Shown here one piece after another: positions 36,655-49,615 of a stretch of DNA of 64,000 nt. The notes beneath the pieces are model-generated. The model saw only the letters and a list, made by a program, of their open reading frames with translations. It was not told where the DNA came from and ran no database searches. Source of the DNA: Impatiens glandulifera (Eukaryota > Streptophyta > Magnoliopsida > Ericales > Balsaminaceae); contig NC_061866.1 in assembly GCF_907164915.1 (NCBI RefSeq), forward strand, positions 41,790,320 through 41,854,319. The letters are read 5' to 3'. The position numbers and the translations under genes were made by a program. Each line of letters begins with the position of its first letter. The first letter of the stretch is position 1.

Positions 36655-38117
36655 TCCTAAAAACTATGGAAATACTAATAACTATTTATTTTCATATATA
36701 TATTAAAATTAACCACATCTCTCGACCTGACAATCCGGACACTTTAAAAATTAAGTATCATTTGAACTTATATTGTTTAAATGTCTCGCGTTCAATTAAT
36801 TGGTATTGAATTTAAAATATGAAGTCTTATTATATTAGCCTAGTTGGTTAAAAAGTGTTACTTGTTTTTGTTAGGTTGTAAGTTTGAAATATGATTATTT
36901 TATTTTTAATGTATAGATTAAGTTTACGAGCGGGTCAACCCACAATCCGACCTAAGTATTCATTTACTTTCACAGATATATCCAAATTAGCCACAACTCT
37001 CGATCTGGCAATCCAATCACTTTAAAAATTAAGCATCATTATATATATAGATTAGAAATTTTCAATTAATGGCTCTTTTCTAATTATTTTATGTATTTTA
37101 TTTTTGGTTTTTAACTTAGATATACACGTTAATAAAATGGAAACTTTTCAAAATTGAACTATTGAAGTTTTTAATTAGTGCTTGATGCAATTAATATAAT
37201 TCAAATGAGATTACTATCACTTTTCTAATATTGGTAATATCTTCTACAATTACAAAGTTATTTTAAAAAAATTATTAATGTAATCTTTAATGTATTTTTG
37301 GTTAGGATTTTATTTATGTAATCTTCCATGTGTATAGGTAATATCTTTGTTTATTTATGTAATCTTTAATTATTTTGGTTCGATATTAAGTTTAATTGAT
37401 ATTTATATTCTCTGATTTTGTTGTGATCATTTCTCGAGTCAATGTTCGTCCCCTTCTTAACGCATAAGAAGAAATAATCGAATCCGTTGTTATTTTTATT
37501 TTTTCAATAAAGATTATTATAATTGTTTTTTCACATAGAGACTTTTTTACATGTATTCTCAAATGATTTGTATGGTTTCTTACCATTTTGGCGAACAAGA
37601 TTTTTATTCTGCATTACTTACTAACACTAACACTTGATTAAAGATAATTTTAACTGTCGGTTTCGTATATTTAGTAGAGATCTTTTGGACACTATTTTAA
37701 TGGCTGGTTCAACTTGCTCTACTTTAATATTCATTGTTTAAGAATTTAAATGAGTTTTTCTTTGGAGTGACACTCAACAAATTGCCTAAACGTTGAAATT
37801 TTTTATTTTGTAAATTCTTAGTATAATTTAATAGCTATATCGATCATCATGCATTGTTATTTTTTATTTTATAGATGTTATTTTATATTATTATTTATTA
37901 ATTAATATATTTTTTTAGATGCTACTCCTAATTGAACTTATTGAGAATAATTTTTTATAAAAATATATTCATATTCAATAATTTAATTTTTATTTTAATT
38001 AAAAAACTAAACTATTAAAAAAATATCTCTTACTTTATTTAAAAAATATTATTTTGGAATTAATATTTTCTCTTCTATAACTATATATTTATTTTCTTAT
38101 AATAACTTAATACTTTT

Positions 38118-38181
<64 letters not shown>

Positions 38182-39540
38182 ATATCAATTAAAATATATT
38201 TATACAAAATTATAAATATAAAAAAAATGATATTAAGTGATCTAATAATGAAAAAATTTCTAGTAAATGGAAAATTTCAGAAACTATAAAATTTATGTGA
38301 TAGAATAATATTTTTTATGTGTGATAGGGTAATGTTAAGCGAGTTTATTACAAAATATTATAAGAGGTTCGAATCTTGGCAATTACAAATTTTGAGAAAT
38401 TATAAGATGCATATTGGATAAATACAGAAATTTATATGTGGGGAATAATAGCATATATGTGACATTTAGAATGTCTTTTTCGGTTTATGCACAATATTTG
38501 AAATGAGGGTAGGAAGTTGAAAATGAATATAAATTAGGGATAATATATATTTTGCTTTTTAAATATAAAATATATTTTGTTTGAAATATCTCTCCTACAC
38601 TAATTTGTTTGATAAAACTCTTTGTACATTCTATTTTGTTTAAAAAGAGTTAGTGTATAGAAATATTTCAAACAAAATATAATAAAAGAGATTTAAATTG
38701 AATACCGACAAATTATATATGTTTTTTAAAAGTGTTTATGCCAATGTTCATATTTTATTTAGGCAATGTTAATAAAATGATAAGTCATGTTTGCTTATAT
38801 TTAATTATGTTAATTTGTTATCCTATTTAAAGATATTATTTTTTTATTTTTTATTTGAATTCAATTTTAGGTTATAATGTATAATACTTATTAATTTAAA
38901 GTATCAATTTTTTTTGACATAGTTTAAATTATTAACTTTAAATAATTTCGTATGATTTTATTTTAATTTTTAAAATATTTTCAATAGTCAAGAAATTATC
39001 AAGTTAGCTAATATACTAGAAAGAGTATATACTAATAAATAGAAAAACAAATATGAAAATCAAAATCTTGTGTGTAATTAATTTTTTTAATATTATTTGA
39101 TGATTTATACATCAAGAAAGTATATGAAATGTTGAATATATAAAGAATCAATTTTTAATTCGTGCTGAGTTTCCATGTATCTAATCCTTAAGTCTCTTGT
39201 GAAGGGTGTAATTTTGACTCATTAATAATTGAGCTTAACTATTTATAATATCTTTTTGTAGTTACTATAATTTTATTATATTTTTCAATATTTAAATTTA
39301 AATAATTTAATTAGAATAATTCAGAACATAATTATATATTATTAAAAGTAAAATATGATGTCTAAATTTTTAAACATTTATTATTTTATTTTAATATTAA
39401 ATTAATCATATAATTATTTAAATCCAATGGGTCATTCCCTAGGCTGATTAAAACCTGACGCTATTCAATATATTTTTACTACTAGGCCTAGGGTTAGGGT
39501 AGGATTTAGAAAAATAAAAAAGAATATATCACATAAAAAA
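36655..39540. other. Upstream and intergenic DNA of unit 2
   Basis: Collinear copy of 21661-24520: dispersed-repeat pieces (36700-37040), conserved upstream block (about 37070-37260), hairpin repeat (about 38565-38672). No supported gene. The main difference is the long (AT)n tract. Confidence 0.55.
38120..38177. repeat. (AT)n microsatellite, expanded relative to unit 1
   Basis: About 58 bp of TA repeats, against about 15 bp at the equivalent place in unit 1 (23138-23152), with the same flanks. Confidence 0.93.
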
Positions 39541-40925
39541 AGAAATTTGTGACGTATTTTTAATAAAAAAAATTATAACATTTTAAATGATATTAGTTAT
39601 TTTTATATAAATTCAAACAAATAAATATATAAAGAAAAATTTTAAACAAAATTAAATATATAAAGTTCAATTTCAAATAAAAATAAATGCAGAATGAACA
39701 ATGTAAAACAAGATGATCATGATGAAGACATATTATCCATTTAATAAATTAGCATAGTCACCTTGTGAAAAATTAATCAAGTAAATTACCAAACATTGAT
39801 ACATTATATAATAATTTTTAAAAAATTATTTTGAAATTAATAATCAAGATCACATATTTAAAAATATATTTAATAACTATTCTATTAAATTAACAAATAT
39901 TATATGGTAAAAAATGATAATAAAATAGATAAACAAATCACATATATAATTGAATAATTATAGTACATAAATAAATATTTTATCCCATTTGGAATAAATT
40001 TATAATATTAATTTATAATATTCTAATTAACCATTTAAAATTAACATACAAAAATAAATAAAAAAATAAAAAAGAGAAAACATAATAGCAAAATGGACAT
40101 TAAAAAATCTTACATCAAAATTTATATTTGTTCTGTCGGACAGTTAATGTCAAAATTTAAAATTGATAAATATTTATTTTACCTCATTTTGAATGTATTT
40201 ATCATTTTCTCGTCTCGAATCTCTTAATTGATCTTTTCAAATTATACATATTTCTCAATTTTTAATACAAATTAACGAGTTAATAACATTTTAAATGGTA
40301 TTAGTTATTTTTGATGTAAATTCAAACAAATAAATAAAAACTTAGAAATTTCAAACAAAAATAAATATATATAAAGTCCAATTTCAAATAAAAATAAATG
40401 TATAATGAACTATGTAAAACGAGCATGTAGAAGACATATTATCCATTTATTAAATTAGTAGTCACCTTTGCGATTGCAAGAATTAATCAAATAAATTACC
40501 AAACATTGATACGTTATATAATAATTTTAAAAATATCTTTTCGATTTAAAATTAGTAATCAAGATCACAGGTTTAAAAAAAAAATATTTAATAACTATCC
40601 AATTAAATTAAAAATATTACATGGTAAAAACTGATAATAAAATAGAAAAACAAATTACAAAATCGAATAATTATAGTACATAAATAAATATTTGAATGAA
40701 TTTATAATATTCTAATTAACCATTCAAAATTAACCTGCAAAGTGATAAAAAAAAAAAACATTATAGCAAAATGGACATTAAAAGTAGTCACATTAAATTT
40801 ATATTTGTTCTATAGGAGAAGTTAAAATATCAAAATTAAAAATTGGTGAACATTTATTTTCACTCATTTTGAATGTGTTTATCATTTTTTTTTCAAATCT
40901 CTTAATTGATCTTTTCAAATTATAC
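39541..40925. repeat. Two tandem copies of the approximately 706-bp repeat (unit 2)
   Basis: Collinear with 24521-25920. The second copy has a small deletion near 40690 (TTTTATCATATTTTGAATG-like stretch shortened). Confidence 0.75.
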
Positions 40926-40989
40926 ACACCTCTCAAATTAATAGTAAAATAGTTATAAAATGACATATTAAAATATATATACTTAAAAT

Positions 40990-41735
40990 TTTAAATTTTT
41001 TTTTTAAAGGCAACGTAGCGTAATATAATATAAGCCATAAAAAGGCAAAGGAGTTACATGAGTTCAAAGGAAATCAGAGTAAAAAAACAAACTGAATGAG
41101 GAACAAAAAAAATATAGATAAAAGATGAGAATTGAGAATTAAAGTATAATGAAATCAGTGGTTATGGTGACTTTCTCGTAAGCGGTGTTCTAGTTTTTAC
41201 AGATTAACCAATTCTTCTTGCCTGTAGGATTACGTCTCCACGTTCAAATGAGGGAGTTGTCATCGGTGACAATATTGTTCCAGACTGTATCCACACAGTT
41301 GCGGACACCTGAGAAGGATCTAGCGTTCCTCTCCATCCAAATGTGATAAACAATGTTGGCGAAAAAATACTTGAAGGTATTAGAGCTGAATTCGTTGCCC
41401 TTGGTCTTTATGATGGCGAGGTCCTTGATGTTAGTCCATTTGTTTGGGAAGATGAGGAGGCTCATTGATGCGGAGAATCTACGCCAAAGCAAGGAGGCAA
41501 AAGGGCAGTTCCCAAGGAGGTGTTAAATGGACTCCTTATTTCCCAAGCAAAGAAAGCAATTAGGATCCGGGATGCTCATGTACTTCTTTATCCGATCACG
41601 GGTATTGAGTCTCTCACGAAAGGCGATCCATAAAATGAATTGGTGTCTAGGGATCACTTTGGTAGACCACACTAAGTGGGACCATGGGACAACGTTCCCA
41701 TGATCACAACACAAACCCATGCAGACCCTGAGTTG
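40990..41735 (-). pseudogene. LINE relic (unit 2 copy)
   Basis: Near-identical to 25979-26720, including the T-run, the zinc-binding motif parts and the same in-frame TAA after CFLCLGNKES. The shared stop predates the segmental duplication. Confidence 0.75.
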
Positions 41736-41799
41736 AACCTACCATTGTTTTGACACTTCAAACATGAGAATCCTCATTATTATTCAGATGATAGGATGA

Positions 41800-42048
41800 A
41801 AGTGTTTCAAGGATTCTCGCACCTTCTGGAATAGTCCTCAGAAGGCTGTTCTAATCGCCGATTTTGACTTGTTGAACTGTGGCCAATTGAAATTCTCACC
41901 TGATTTGAGTGATGGAGAATACACTGTTATGAAGGATGGGTCTGTTTTCGAACCAGGGGTCATTCAAGAACAGAGTGTCATTACCATTTCCAATTTGAAT
42001 GTTGATCATCTTGCTCGCGCTGTCTTTAAGTTTCAAAAAAAAATTTAA
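41800..42048 (+). pseudogene. Gene-like open fragment of unknown origin (unit 2 copy)
   Basis: Same 82-codon open stretch as 26784-27032. Four substitutions, three of them amino-acid changing (F to L, A to G, W to G relative to unit 1). No start codon. Confidence 0.4.
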
Positions 42049-42238
42049 GGGACCACGCCATATCCATTCCGAAAATTTAAGAACTTTATCCTACATATCT
42101 TATTCTTCAAAGATTTCATTATTAACGACATTCAAATCACTATTATTTTATTCTCAAATTCCGCATTTCCCTAAATACACCATGTTTCATTATATCTTAT
42201 CCTTCAAAGACTCTATTATCGCGTTCAAACCACTATAT

Positions 42239-42475
42239 TCTTTCATTTTCAAATTTGCTCCACCATTCCATCACTCTGAAATTCACATATTTTATCAATA
42301 TATTTTCTTTCAAGAAATTCATCTATTAACGCGTTCGAACCATCATTCTTTCATTCTCAAATTTGCACCACCATTCCATCACTCTGAAATTCACATATTT
42401 TATCAATATATTTTCTTTCAAGAAATTCATTTATTAACGCGTTCGAACCATCATTCTTTCATTCTCAAATCCTAC
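42239..42475. repeat. 108-bp tandem repeat (unit 2 copy)
   Basis: Same structure as 27222-27460. Confidence 0.85.
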
Positions 42476-42609
42476 CCACCATGGCATCATTCCCTCAATC
42501 CCTTTAATTCAAATCTGCGAGCGAAAAAAATCAGACGGCATTAATGCTTTTCTTACTTTTGTCCCATATTAGGATTTAATAAATAAAAAATGAATATATC
42601 TAATATAAA

Positions 42610-43245
42610 AGGAATTTGTGCATATTTTCAATACAAACTTACAAACTAACGAGTTTAACATTTTAAATGGTATTAATTATTATTTTTATGTAAATTCAAA
42701 TAAATAAATATGTATGGAGAGAAATTTCAAACAAAAATAAATATATAAAGTTCAATTTCAAAGAAAAATAAATGTATAATGAACAATGTAAAACAAGATG
42801 ATGTATGAAGACATATTATTCATTTATTAAATTAGCCTAGTCACCTTGTGAGGGCAAAAATTAATTAAATAAATTATCAAATATTAATACGTTATATAAT
42901 AATTTAAAAAATATATTTTCGATTTAAAATTAATAATCAAGATCACATGTTTCGAATTTTTTTTAATAACTATTCAATTAAATTATATTATATGATAAAA
43001 ATTGATAATAAAATAGAAAAACAAATCACATAATTGAATAATTATAGCATTATTCATAGTATATAAATAAATATTTTATTTCATTATGGATGAATTTATA
43101 ATATTAATTTTCTAATATTCTAATTAACCTACAAAAATAATAACAAAAGAAAGAGAAAACATAATAGCAAAATAGACATTAAAAATAGTCACATTAAATT
43201 TATATTTCTTGGATCAAAATTTAAAATTGGACTTTTATTTTACCT
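42610..43245. repeat. Third copy of the approximately 706-bp repeat (unit 2)
   Basis: Collinear with 27613-28260, with a short deletion near 43216. The following 43246-44146 is AT-rich spacer equivalent to 28261-29144, without a gene. Confidence 0.7.
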
Positions 43246-44146
43246 TATTTGCAAATACATTTGCACTACCATTCTTTAAATATCAAATTTGCACCAGTTG
43301 AAATTCGAACCATGAGTTTGAAATGTTAATTATTTAACATTAAATTATTTGTAATTATTGAATTTATTTTATAATTTTATGTATATATATATTTAATCAT
43401 TTTATTAAATAAAAAATAAAAATATAATGAATAAAAAATTAATTATATGAATAATAGATATATAGAAAGAATATATAAAAATTAGAAATTTGTAATAAAT
43501 TATTTAGATAATTAGTTTAAAATAGTTTTAAAATTTTATATATAATTATATATTATAAAATAATGATTACAAATAGTATTATATATATATATATATATAA
43601 TTTATTTAAAAAGTTAAATTAAGAATAATAGTTAAAATAATGGTATATCTAATAAATATAGAGATAAGTAAAAAGTATTTTAATCTAAATTAAAAAATAT
43701 TAAAGATTAAATTAATAAATATGGAGAGAGAAAAATATGTTAACACAAATTAAAGACAAATAATTAAATCAGATTATTTAAAAACAAAAATTAAAAAAAT
43801 AGTTAAAATAATGGCATTTCAAATAAATATGTAGATACTTAAAAAATATTTTAATTTAAATTAAAAATTATTAAAAATTAATTTAATAAATATGGAAAAA
43901 TAAAAATATGTTAATACAAATGAGAGACTAATAATTAAATCAGGTTAATTTATTTTTATTTAATTATATTACGAATTATTTTTTAATTAGATGGTTATAT
44001 ATATAATTATTTATTGATTGAAAAAATAAAAATATATAATTATACAAAATTATACAAAACTTTTGTTATTCTATTATTAATTAAGTTTCATAATTAATTA
44101 TTCATTTATTATATATATACCCATTTATTTAGGATCGGATTTAAAT

Positions 44147-44153
44147 TTAAAAC
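44147..44153. other. Deletion scar (7-bp microhomology)
   Basis: TTAAAAC here is the single remnant of two copies that bound the missing segment in unit 1 (29138-29144 and 31181-31187). The sequence joins the left flank of the first directly to the right flank of the second. Confidence 0.88.
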
Positions 44154-44587
44154 GGTTAAAATTAAAATTAAAAATGCTATATGTATGTTTCAAACTTGTA
44201 ACCTAATAAAACAAGTACAACCCTTTAACCATGTATGATTGAGATGTGATTTGTCGAGGGATAATAGCCGGTAAAAATTGAAAACGGTTAAAAAATATGA
44301 ATCAAATATTTGATTGACCAAAGTGTGAGTTCGCAATGCTAAATATCAAAAAATATTATTCAAATATTTAATTGACCAAAGAGAAAGTATAAGGTCACGA
44401 AATTAGAAGTTCATTAGGAAAAAATATGTTATGAGATATTTGAGAACATGTATTGTTTTAGCGAAGTGAATGGAATGAGAGTTTCTATTTATTATTTCAA
44501 TATATTATTTGTGATTTATTAAGAATTTTAAACATTGATTACATATTATTTTAATTTTTTTATTAAATTTATTTTGTTTATATTTTT

Positions 44588-44618
44588 ATCCGTGTGAATC
44601 GCACATGGATCTTTCTAG
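44588..44618 (+). mobile_element. Candidate Helitron 3' terminus (unit 2 copy)
   Basis: Same hairpin plus CTAG-T arrangement as 31622-31652. Confidence 0.35.
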
Positions 44619-44669
44619 TGTTGTTAGTAAATAAATTTATTAGTTTTGCAATCTTTTAATTCTAACAAG

Positions 44670-45284
44670 TGGTATTAAAATCCAAAGAATCTCAAACACG
44701 AATGAATCAAGTTATGAGCTTGAAGTGAGGAATTGAGCCTTAAGCTTGATTGACCGGATCTGTGAGATAAAAGAAAATAAGAAAATAATAGTGGATGAAA
44801 GAGTTGAGGTCACTACAATGAGAATCTCTAGTTTTAACGGTCTCTGTAACGATCACTGGAGCGAGTTAATTGAAAACTTACTTCGCTCCAAGGATCGGTG
44901 AGATTTAGTAGAAACAGGATTTGAGGCGCTCAGTGATCCAGCAACTAGTGGATCTAGAATTAAATTTAACGAGATGAATATGAAAAACTGTAAGGTGAAA
45001 AACTATTTGTATCAAGCATTCAATTGAGTAACGTTCGAATAAATATTGAATAAAATTATCTCCAAAATCATATGAGACTCTTTAAAGAGCAACTATGGAG
45101 ATAATTAGAAGGTAAAAGGTCACTTATGAATACTCTACATAGAGAATTCTAAATACTTTAGATGAAAAATAAAGAGACGATAAATGACTATTTTTGCTAG
45201 AATTGTAGTAGTAACCAATAAGATAAAAAGTAATGGTGAAATGTGGGAGACTCTACTTTAGTTGAAATGATCCTAAGATGGTAC
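44670..45284 (+). pseudogene. Old copia gag relic, interrupted by the young copia element
   Basis: Copy of 31704-32313 with the same decayed primer site and gag motifs. It is cut at 45284 by the insertion; sequence resumes at 56220. Confidence 0.75.
45280..45284. repeat. Target-site duplication, left copy (GGTAC)
   Basis: Five bases directly repeated at 56220-56224 and present once at the empty site 32314-32318. A 5-bp duplication is standard for copia integrase. Confidence 0.95.
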
Positions 45285-46629
45285 TGTTAGGATCGGGGAC
45301 GCCCTTGGAGGACCGGGGTGTTTTTCCGGTTTCGGTAAGGGTGACCGCTTACACAACACACAACTTGGTGATAGTCCGGTTAGAGACTAAAACCGTTCTC
45401 AGCACTGCACAACCTGTCACAGACTCTTGAACCGGGTTCAAGGGCGGAAATATCTGTTTCAGGTTGAAGCAACGTTTGCGACTTTAGATAATGTTTAAGA
45501 AGGAGTCGGTTTAATGGAGGTGAGTGGCCGTTTTTTAGAAGAATGATTAGTTTTGCGGTTTACGTTTAGAAAGAGCGGGAAATGAAAGCGAATGAAAGGA
45601 CATGAGACAAGGAAATTTGTTTATGGATGTTCGGAGCAAACCCTCCTACGTCACCCCTTCTTCTCAGGTTATGAGAAGGATCTCCACTAACTCTTTAGAG
45701 TTACAATCACACTTCCGGTCGAGCCCAACTTCACTATTCGCCGGTTACACCAAACTCACACTTTGATGTAATACAACAACTCAACACAATATCACACGAA
45801 TGACTTCCGGTTTTAGGCAAACCGGTTTTAGAATATAACACTGTTTATCTCTCTAGAATTTAATGCTTTTTACAACTCATTAACTATTTCTGAACTTCTT
45901 CGAACTGCATTGAATGAAGACGATCCATCTTCCTTTTATAGCTGAAAATAGCTAACGGCTACTTTCTTCTCTCTCTTCTGGATTGGTTGATCGTCATCAC
46001 GCCTGTTTGCAGAAAGGTTGCTTGCACGCTTCAACTTCCTCAACACCTGGCATTCATGCAGGTGACTCTGAACAGATGATGACGAAGCCGGTTTTCAGAT
46101 TGATACACGTGTTGAACATCCGCTTCCGGTCGTCAGCATCGGATCACCAAGGTATCATTGCTTTCCTCCCATGCTTCTGATCGGATCCGATCTTCTTTTA
46201 TTCTTTCGAGACACGTTTCTTCCGTCATGGTACGTCACTCTTGAGATTTGAATCTTCTGACTTTTGATCTGTACTTTCCGGTTTCTGTGTCTTGTGCATT
46301 ATGATCCGGTTGGAGTGCAATCTTTTGTTCTTCGTTAACCGGTCGCTTTGAGAAGGTGAAGCCGGTTCCTGTGATCCTTTCACTTGATTACTTGGAGCCG
46401 GTTTCTTTGAAGTGGTAGCAACCGGTTCTTGACACAAGATTTCCGGTTCCGGTTTGTTAAGTACCTGCACATGAAATTTAACTTCTGTTTAGTTTGTCTG
46501 GCCGGTTCAAAAATTAATCTACTTAATTTTTCTATCAATTTCTCCCTTTTTGATTATTTAGAATAAATATTCAAAAATTGTAATGTGTGGCCGGTTTTAA
46601 GAAAATTAACTTACTTAATTTTTCTATCA
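45285..46629 (-). repeat. 3' LTR
   Basis: On the minus strand it begins TGATAG after the polypurine tract and ends CTAACA. It has one 92-bp unit (46538-46629) beyond the 1,253-bp core, where the 5' LTR has two. A U3 TATA box (TATAAAAG) sits at 45933-45940. Confidence 0.9.
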
Positions 46630-46644
46630 ATTTCTCCCTTTTTG
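46630..46644 (-). other. Polypurine tract of the copia element
   Basis: CAAAAAGGGAGAAAT on the minus strand directly abuts the TGATAG start of the 3' LTR. A second identical tract lies 92 bp further at 46538-46552 inside the LTR, and two lie inside the 5' LTR (56036-56050 and 56128-56142). Confidence 0.85.
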
Positions 46645-46897
46645 ATTATTTAGAATAAATATTCAAAAATTGTAATGTGTGGCCGGTTTTAAGAATTGCT
46701 TTGAGAGAAACGTGTTTGAAAAACATGAGTTTGATTTTTGATAGGTGTATGTTTTAAAAGAAGTAAGTAAGATTTTTAAGAAAAATATGTTTGAAAAGCA
46801 TCAAAGATATGTTTGAAAAACATAAGAAATAACAGAGTAACCGAGTTCTGAAACACAATAAAGCATAATTGTTCAAAAATAGTTATAGAAATAAAGT

Positions 46898-48904
46898 TTA
46901 GGGCTTGGATGGTCCCCCCTTGTCTTGCTCTTTTTCCAGTTCTTTCTCCAACCGTCTTCTTGCTTCTTCTTGCCGTGCTCTGTGTTCTCTGGCGCGTCTG
47001 TCGGCGTCGATCAGCACACCGGCCCATACACTTGAATGACCGGTGACCTTTTTCTTAAGGTTGAAGTTGGCGCAGACTGGCTTTGGCGGTGGAGGAGGTG
47101 GAACAGTCAAGGGTCTGAAGCTTGGAGTTGCTGTGGATTCTCCGGTTGTCCTTCTCTTCCGTCTGTTAAGTTCCTCCGGATCTTCTTCTTCTTGTAATTT
47201 CCGTGCGGTTTCAGCATTTAACGCAACCGGTTCGGCAGTTTTCAGTTCTGCCCGCTTCATCACGTTTTTAATGGCACTTCGTTTCTTCTTGTTCTGGTTC
47301 CTTGTACTCATGGAGTGGGACGATTGACCCAGTACCGGTTCCTGAACGTTAGCCTGCTCCTCTTCATTACATTGTTGGGCAAGCTCATGGTCTTTATCTT
47401 CAAGTTCCTTCTGTAGCCGTTCTCTTTCAATCTCTTCTTCTTGTAATTTCCGTGCGGTTTCAGCATCCTTTTCGATTTGAGTTTGGGTTGAGCTGACTTG
47501 AACTTTAGACATTTCCCCGATTTGAATTGCCATTGCTTGCAGCATGTCCAAAAGTGGAGCGGTTGCGGCTTTGACGGACTCGGCAATCATGGCTTTCACA
47601 GTTGTTTGCATTGTCGTATCCATCATGGTTTGTAGAGAGTTTACCATTTTTATCTTCAGCCACTGAGATTCTTTCTTCGGTTACTGCTTTAAAGTTTCCA
47701 AGGTATGAATCAGCTGTTTCCACCACTGCTTGCTTGATTTGATCGATGTCCAGAGCTTTAGCCGGTTGAGAGGCTTCTTGTTCCAGGTTTTCAGAAGTGC
47801 CGGATGTTTCACCAGTTATAAAGAAAGGTTTACTTTGAAATAACTCAGGATTGTTGAATTGACGTTGGCAAGTATCCCACCATTTCTTGTCAAGACGATC
47901 GAAATTACGCACAAGCTGTTCTCGTACTCCAAGAAATCGTTCTGCCATCTTCATTTCAATCGGTTCTAGTGTTTTTCCTTGGATTTCTTGAAAGGCATTC
48001 TCAACTGCCTGTAACCGAACGTTTTCAAGGATTACCGGAGCTTTGGAAAACGCCGGTTGGATTAGATTGGTGTTGGCTAACTCGAGTGCCATCTCTTCTA
48101 GCTTGACAAGTGCGTCCCACTGCCTGTTTCCACTAAAACCTGGAAGCATGTCGGATAATTTGGTCTCGCATCGAAGCTTCACCCACCGGATGTATAGAGC
48201 TAGTGCGTCACTTGCACCTTTGTTCATGTCTTGAATAAATTCATCAAATAGTTCATTTTCTTGCTCTAAGGTGTATTGATATTCGTCTCCGGTTGTGGCT
48301 TCAGACTTGCGCAAAAACCGCTCATCTGAGGAGCGTATCCGGTTTTGTTGGAGAGAATCATCTTCTTCAGGTTGCTGAAGATGATCCAGGACCAGTTAAC
48401 CGGTGTCCCAACCGTTACAGCGATCATCATCTCGAAGACCCTTTGAGTGTAATAGTAACTTTTCTCTCTGCACAGAACAGATTTTCCCAGAATTTCGCAG
48501 AGAATCTGGTACTTGTGAGAAAGTTGACTCTTAGCACCCCAGGGTTTAACCGGGATGTTAGATCCAGAGAACCGGCGACACATTTCTTCCATTGTCACCG
48601 GAGAATAGGTTAGATCGGTTACCCCTTCATTGGGTAAACCGCAGTAGACAGCGAAATCCGTCTCGCTGAATAGGAATTTTTGACCGTAAACCTGTGCGAC
48701 GAGTATATCTCGATGCACCTCTTTTACGGTTTCAAACAGTTCTTCGACTACAAGGTAGTCGATGATGAACCTGTTTTCAAGAAAGCTTCTTAGCCCACTC
48801 CTTTCAATGGCTAAGAACATTTCCCTGACTTCATGATCCTCATACTGGTAGATTGATTCAAAATCTGCCAATAGGATTTTCTTGGCTAGAGGGTTGGAGT
48901 TCAT
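46898..48904 (-). pseudogene. Third (env-position) gene of the copia element, split by two compensating frameshifts
   Basis: Three overlapping open frames (48266-48904, 47505-48314, 46898-47647) together span 2,007 bases, about 668 codons. The first and third are in the same frame and the middle one is shifted. The shifts fall at a T5 run near 48310 and an A5 run near 47650, so one base gained and one lost would explain both. The N-terminal part (VREMFLAIERSGLRSFLENR, FAVYCGLPNEGVTDL, VNWSWIIFSNLKKMI) recalls uncharacterised plant retroelement proteins. The C-terminal part has charged coiled-coil-like stretches (ARKLQEEEIERERLQKELED) and a proline run (PPPPPPKP). No signal peptide or transmembrane segment, so env function is not supported. 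Function unknown. Confidence 0.75.
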
Positions 48905-48995
48905 GTTTGTTTTTGAGAGAGAAAAAGGATTTTATCTCAAGGATGATACTTGTGAATAGTGAGCTTGTGATGTTTTTGCAAAGGATTAAGGATGG

Positions 48996-49003
48996 TTTAT
49001 ATA
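48996..49003 (-). promoter_or_regulatory. Candidate internal TATA box for the third gene
   Basis: TATATAAA within GGGCTATATAAACC, 92 bases upstream of the third gene's ATG (48904). The interval is C/A-rich leader-like sequence ending CTCTCTCAAAAACAAAC before ATG. The layout resembles an ordinary plant promoter plus 5' leader inside the element. The rest of 48905-49615 is noncoding. Confidence 0.55.
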
Positions 49004-49615
49004 GCCCGTGGATTCGGCTTGGTCTTTAATGAAGTTAAGCATGCCTGATGATGTCATCAGCTATTTAATAGACTTAACTTGTTGAAGTAACTAATGGTTA
49101 TTTCCAAGGTAAATCTAATAATTACTAAGATAGCAATGATGAACAATATCTATTGACAAGATGTAAGTCTCCCTCTCTTGATGATGGACACATGTCGTCA
49201 TCTCGATTGTGGTAGACTTGTTTTAATTAATTACAGGCTTCATTTTTCAAAACATGCACGAAAACTCGGTTGGTCATCTCATGTTAACCGGAAAAGTTCA
49301 TTTCATCAGACCAAAGTGCATATGTACTGAGCGGTTTTCCATGACCGGTTTTCGTAGGATATTTCCGTTTATGAAGAAAAGTTGATTAATGTCAACAATT
49401 GTTCAACTTTGGATTTGTTTTATCCACTTCAACCTGGTTATTTCAACCGTATAGTAAACATACATTTGATTTGAAATAAATGAGATAATCGGGCATAACT
49501 GGAGACTTCCTCCCGGTTGGCATATTTGATTTATTAATGGCCTATTTGAATATGGTTTGAGAAGCTTTAGCTTCTCCCTGAACACATATCCCGGTTTTGT
49601 ATACCAGCATTTTGA

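Noticed and set aside
46898..48904. Calling the third retroelement gene an envelope gene
   Set aside because: Its position fits env-like genes, but I see no signal peptide, transmembrane segment or glycoprotein features.
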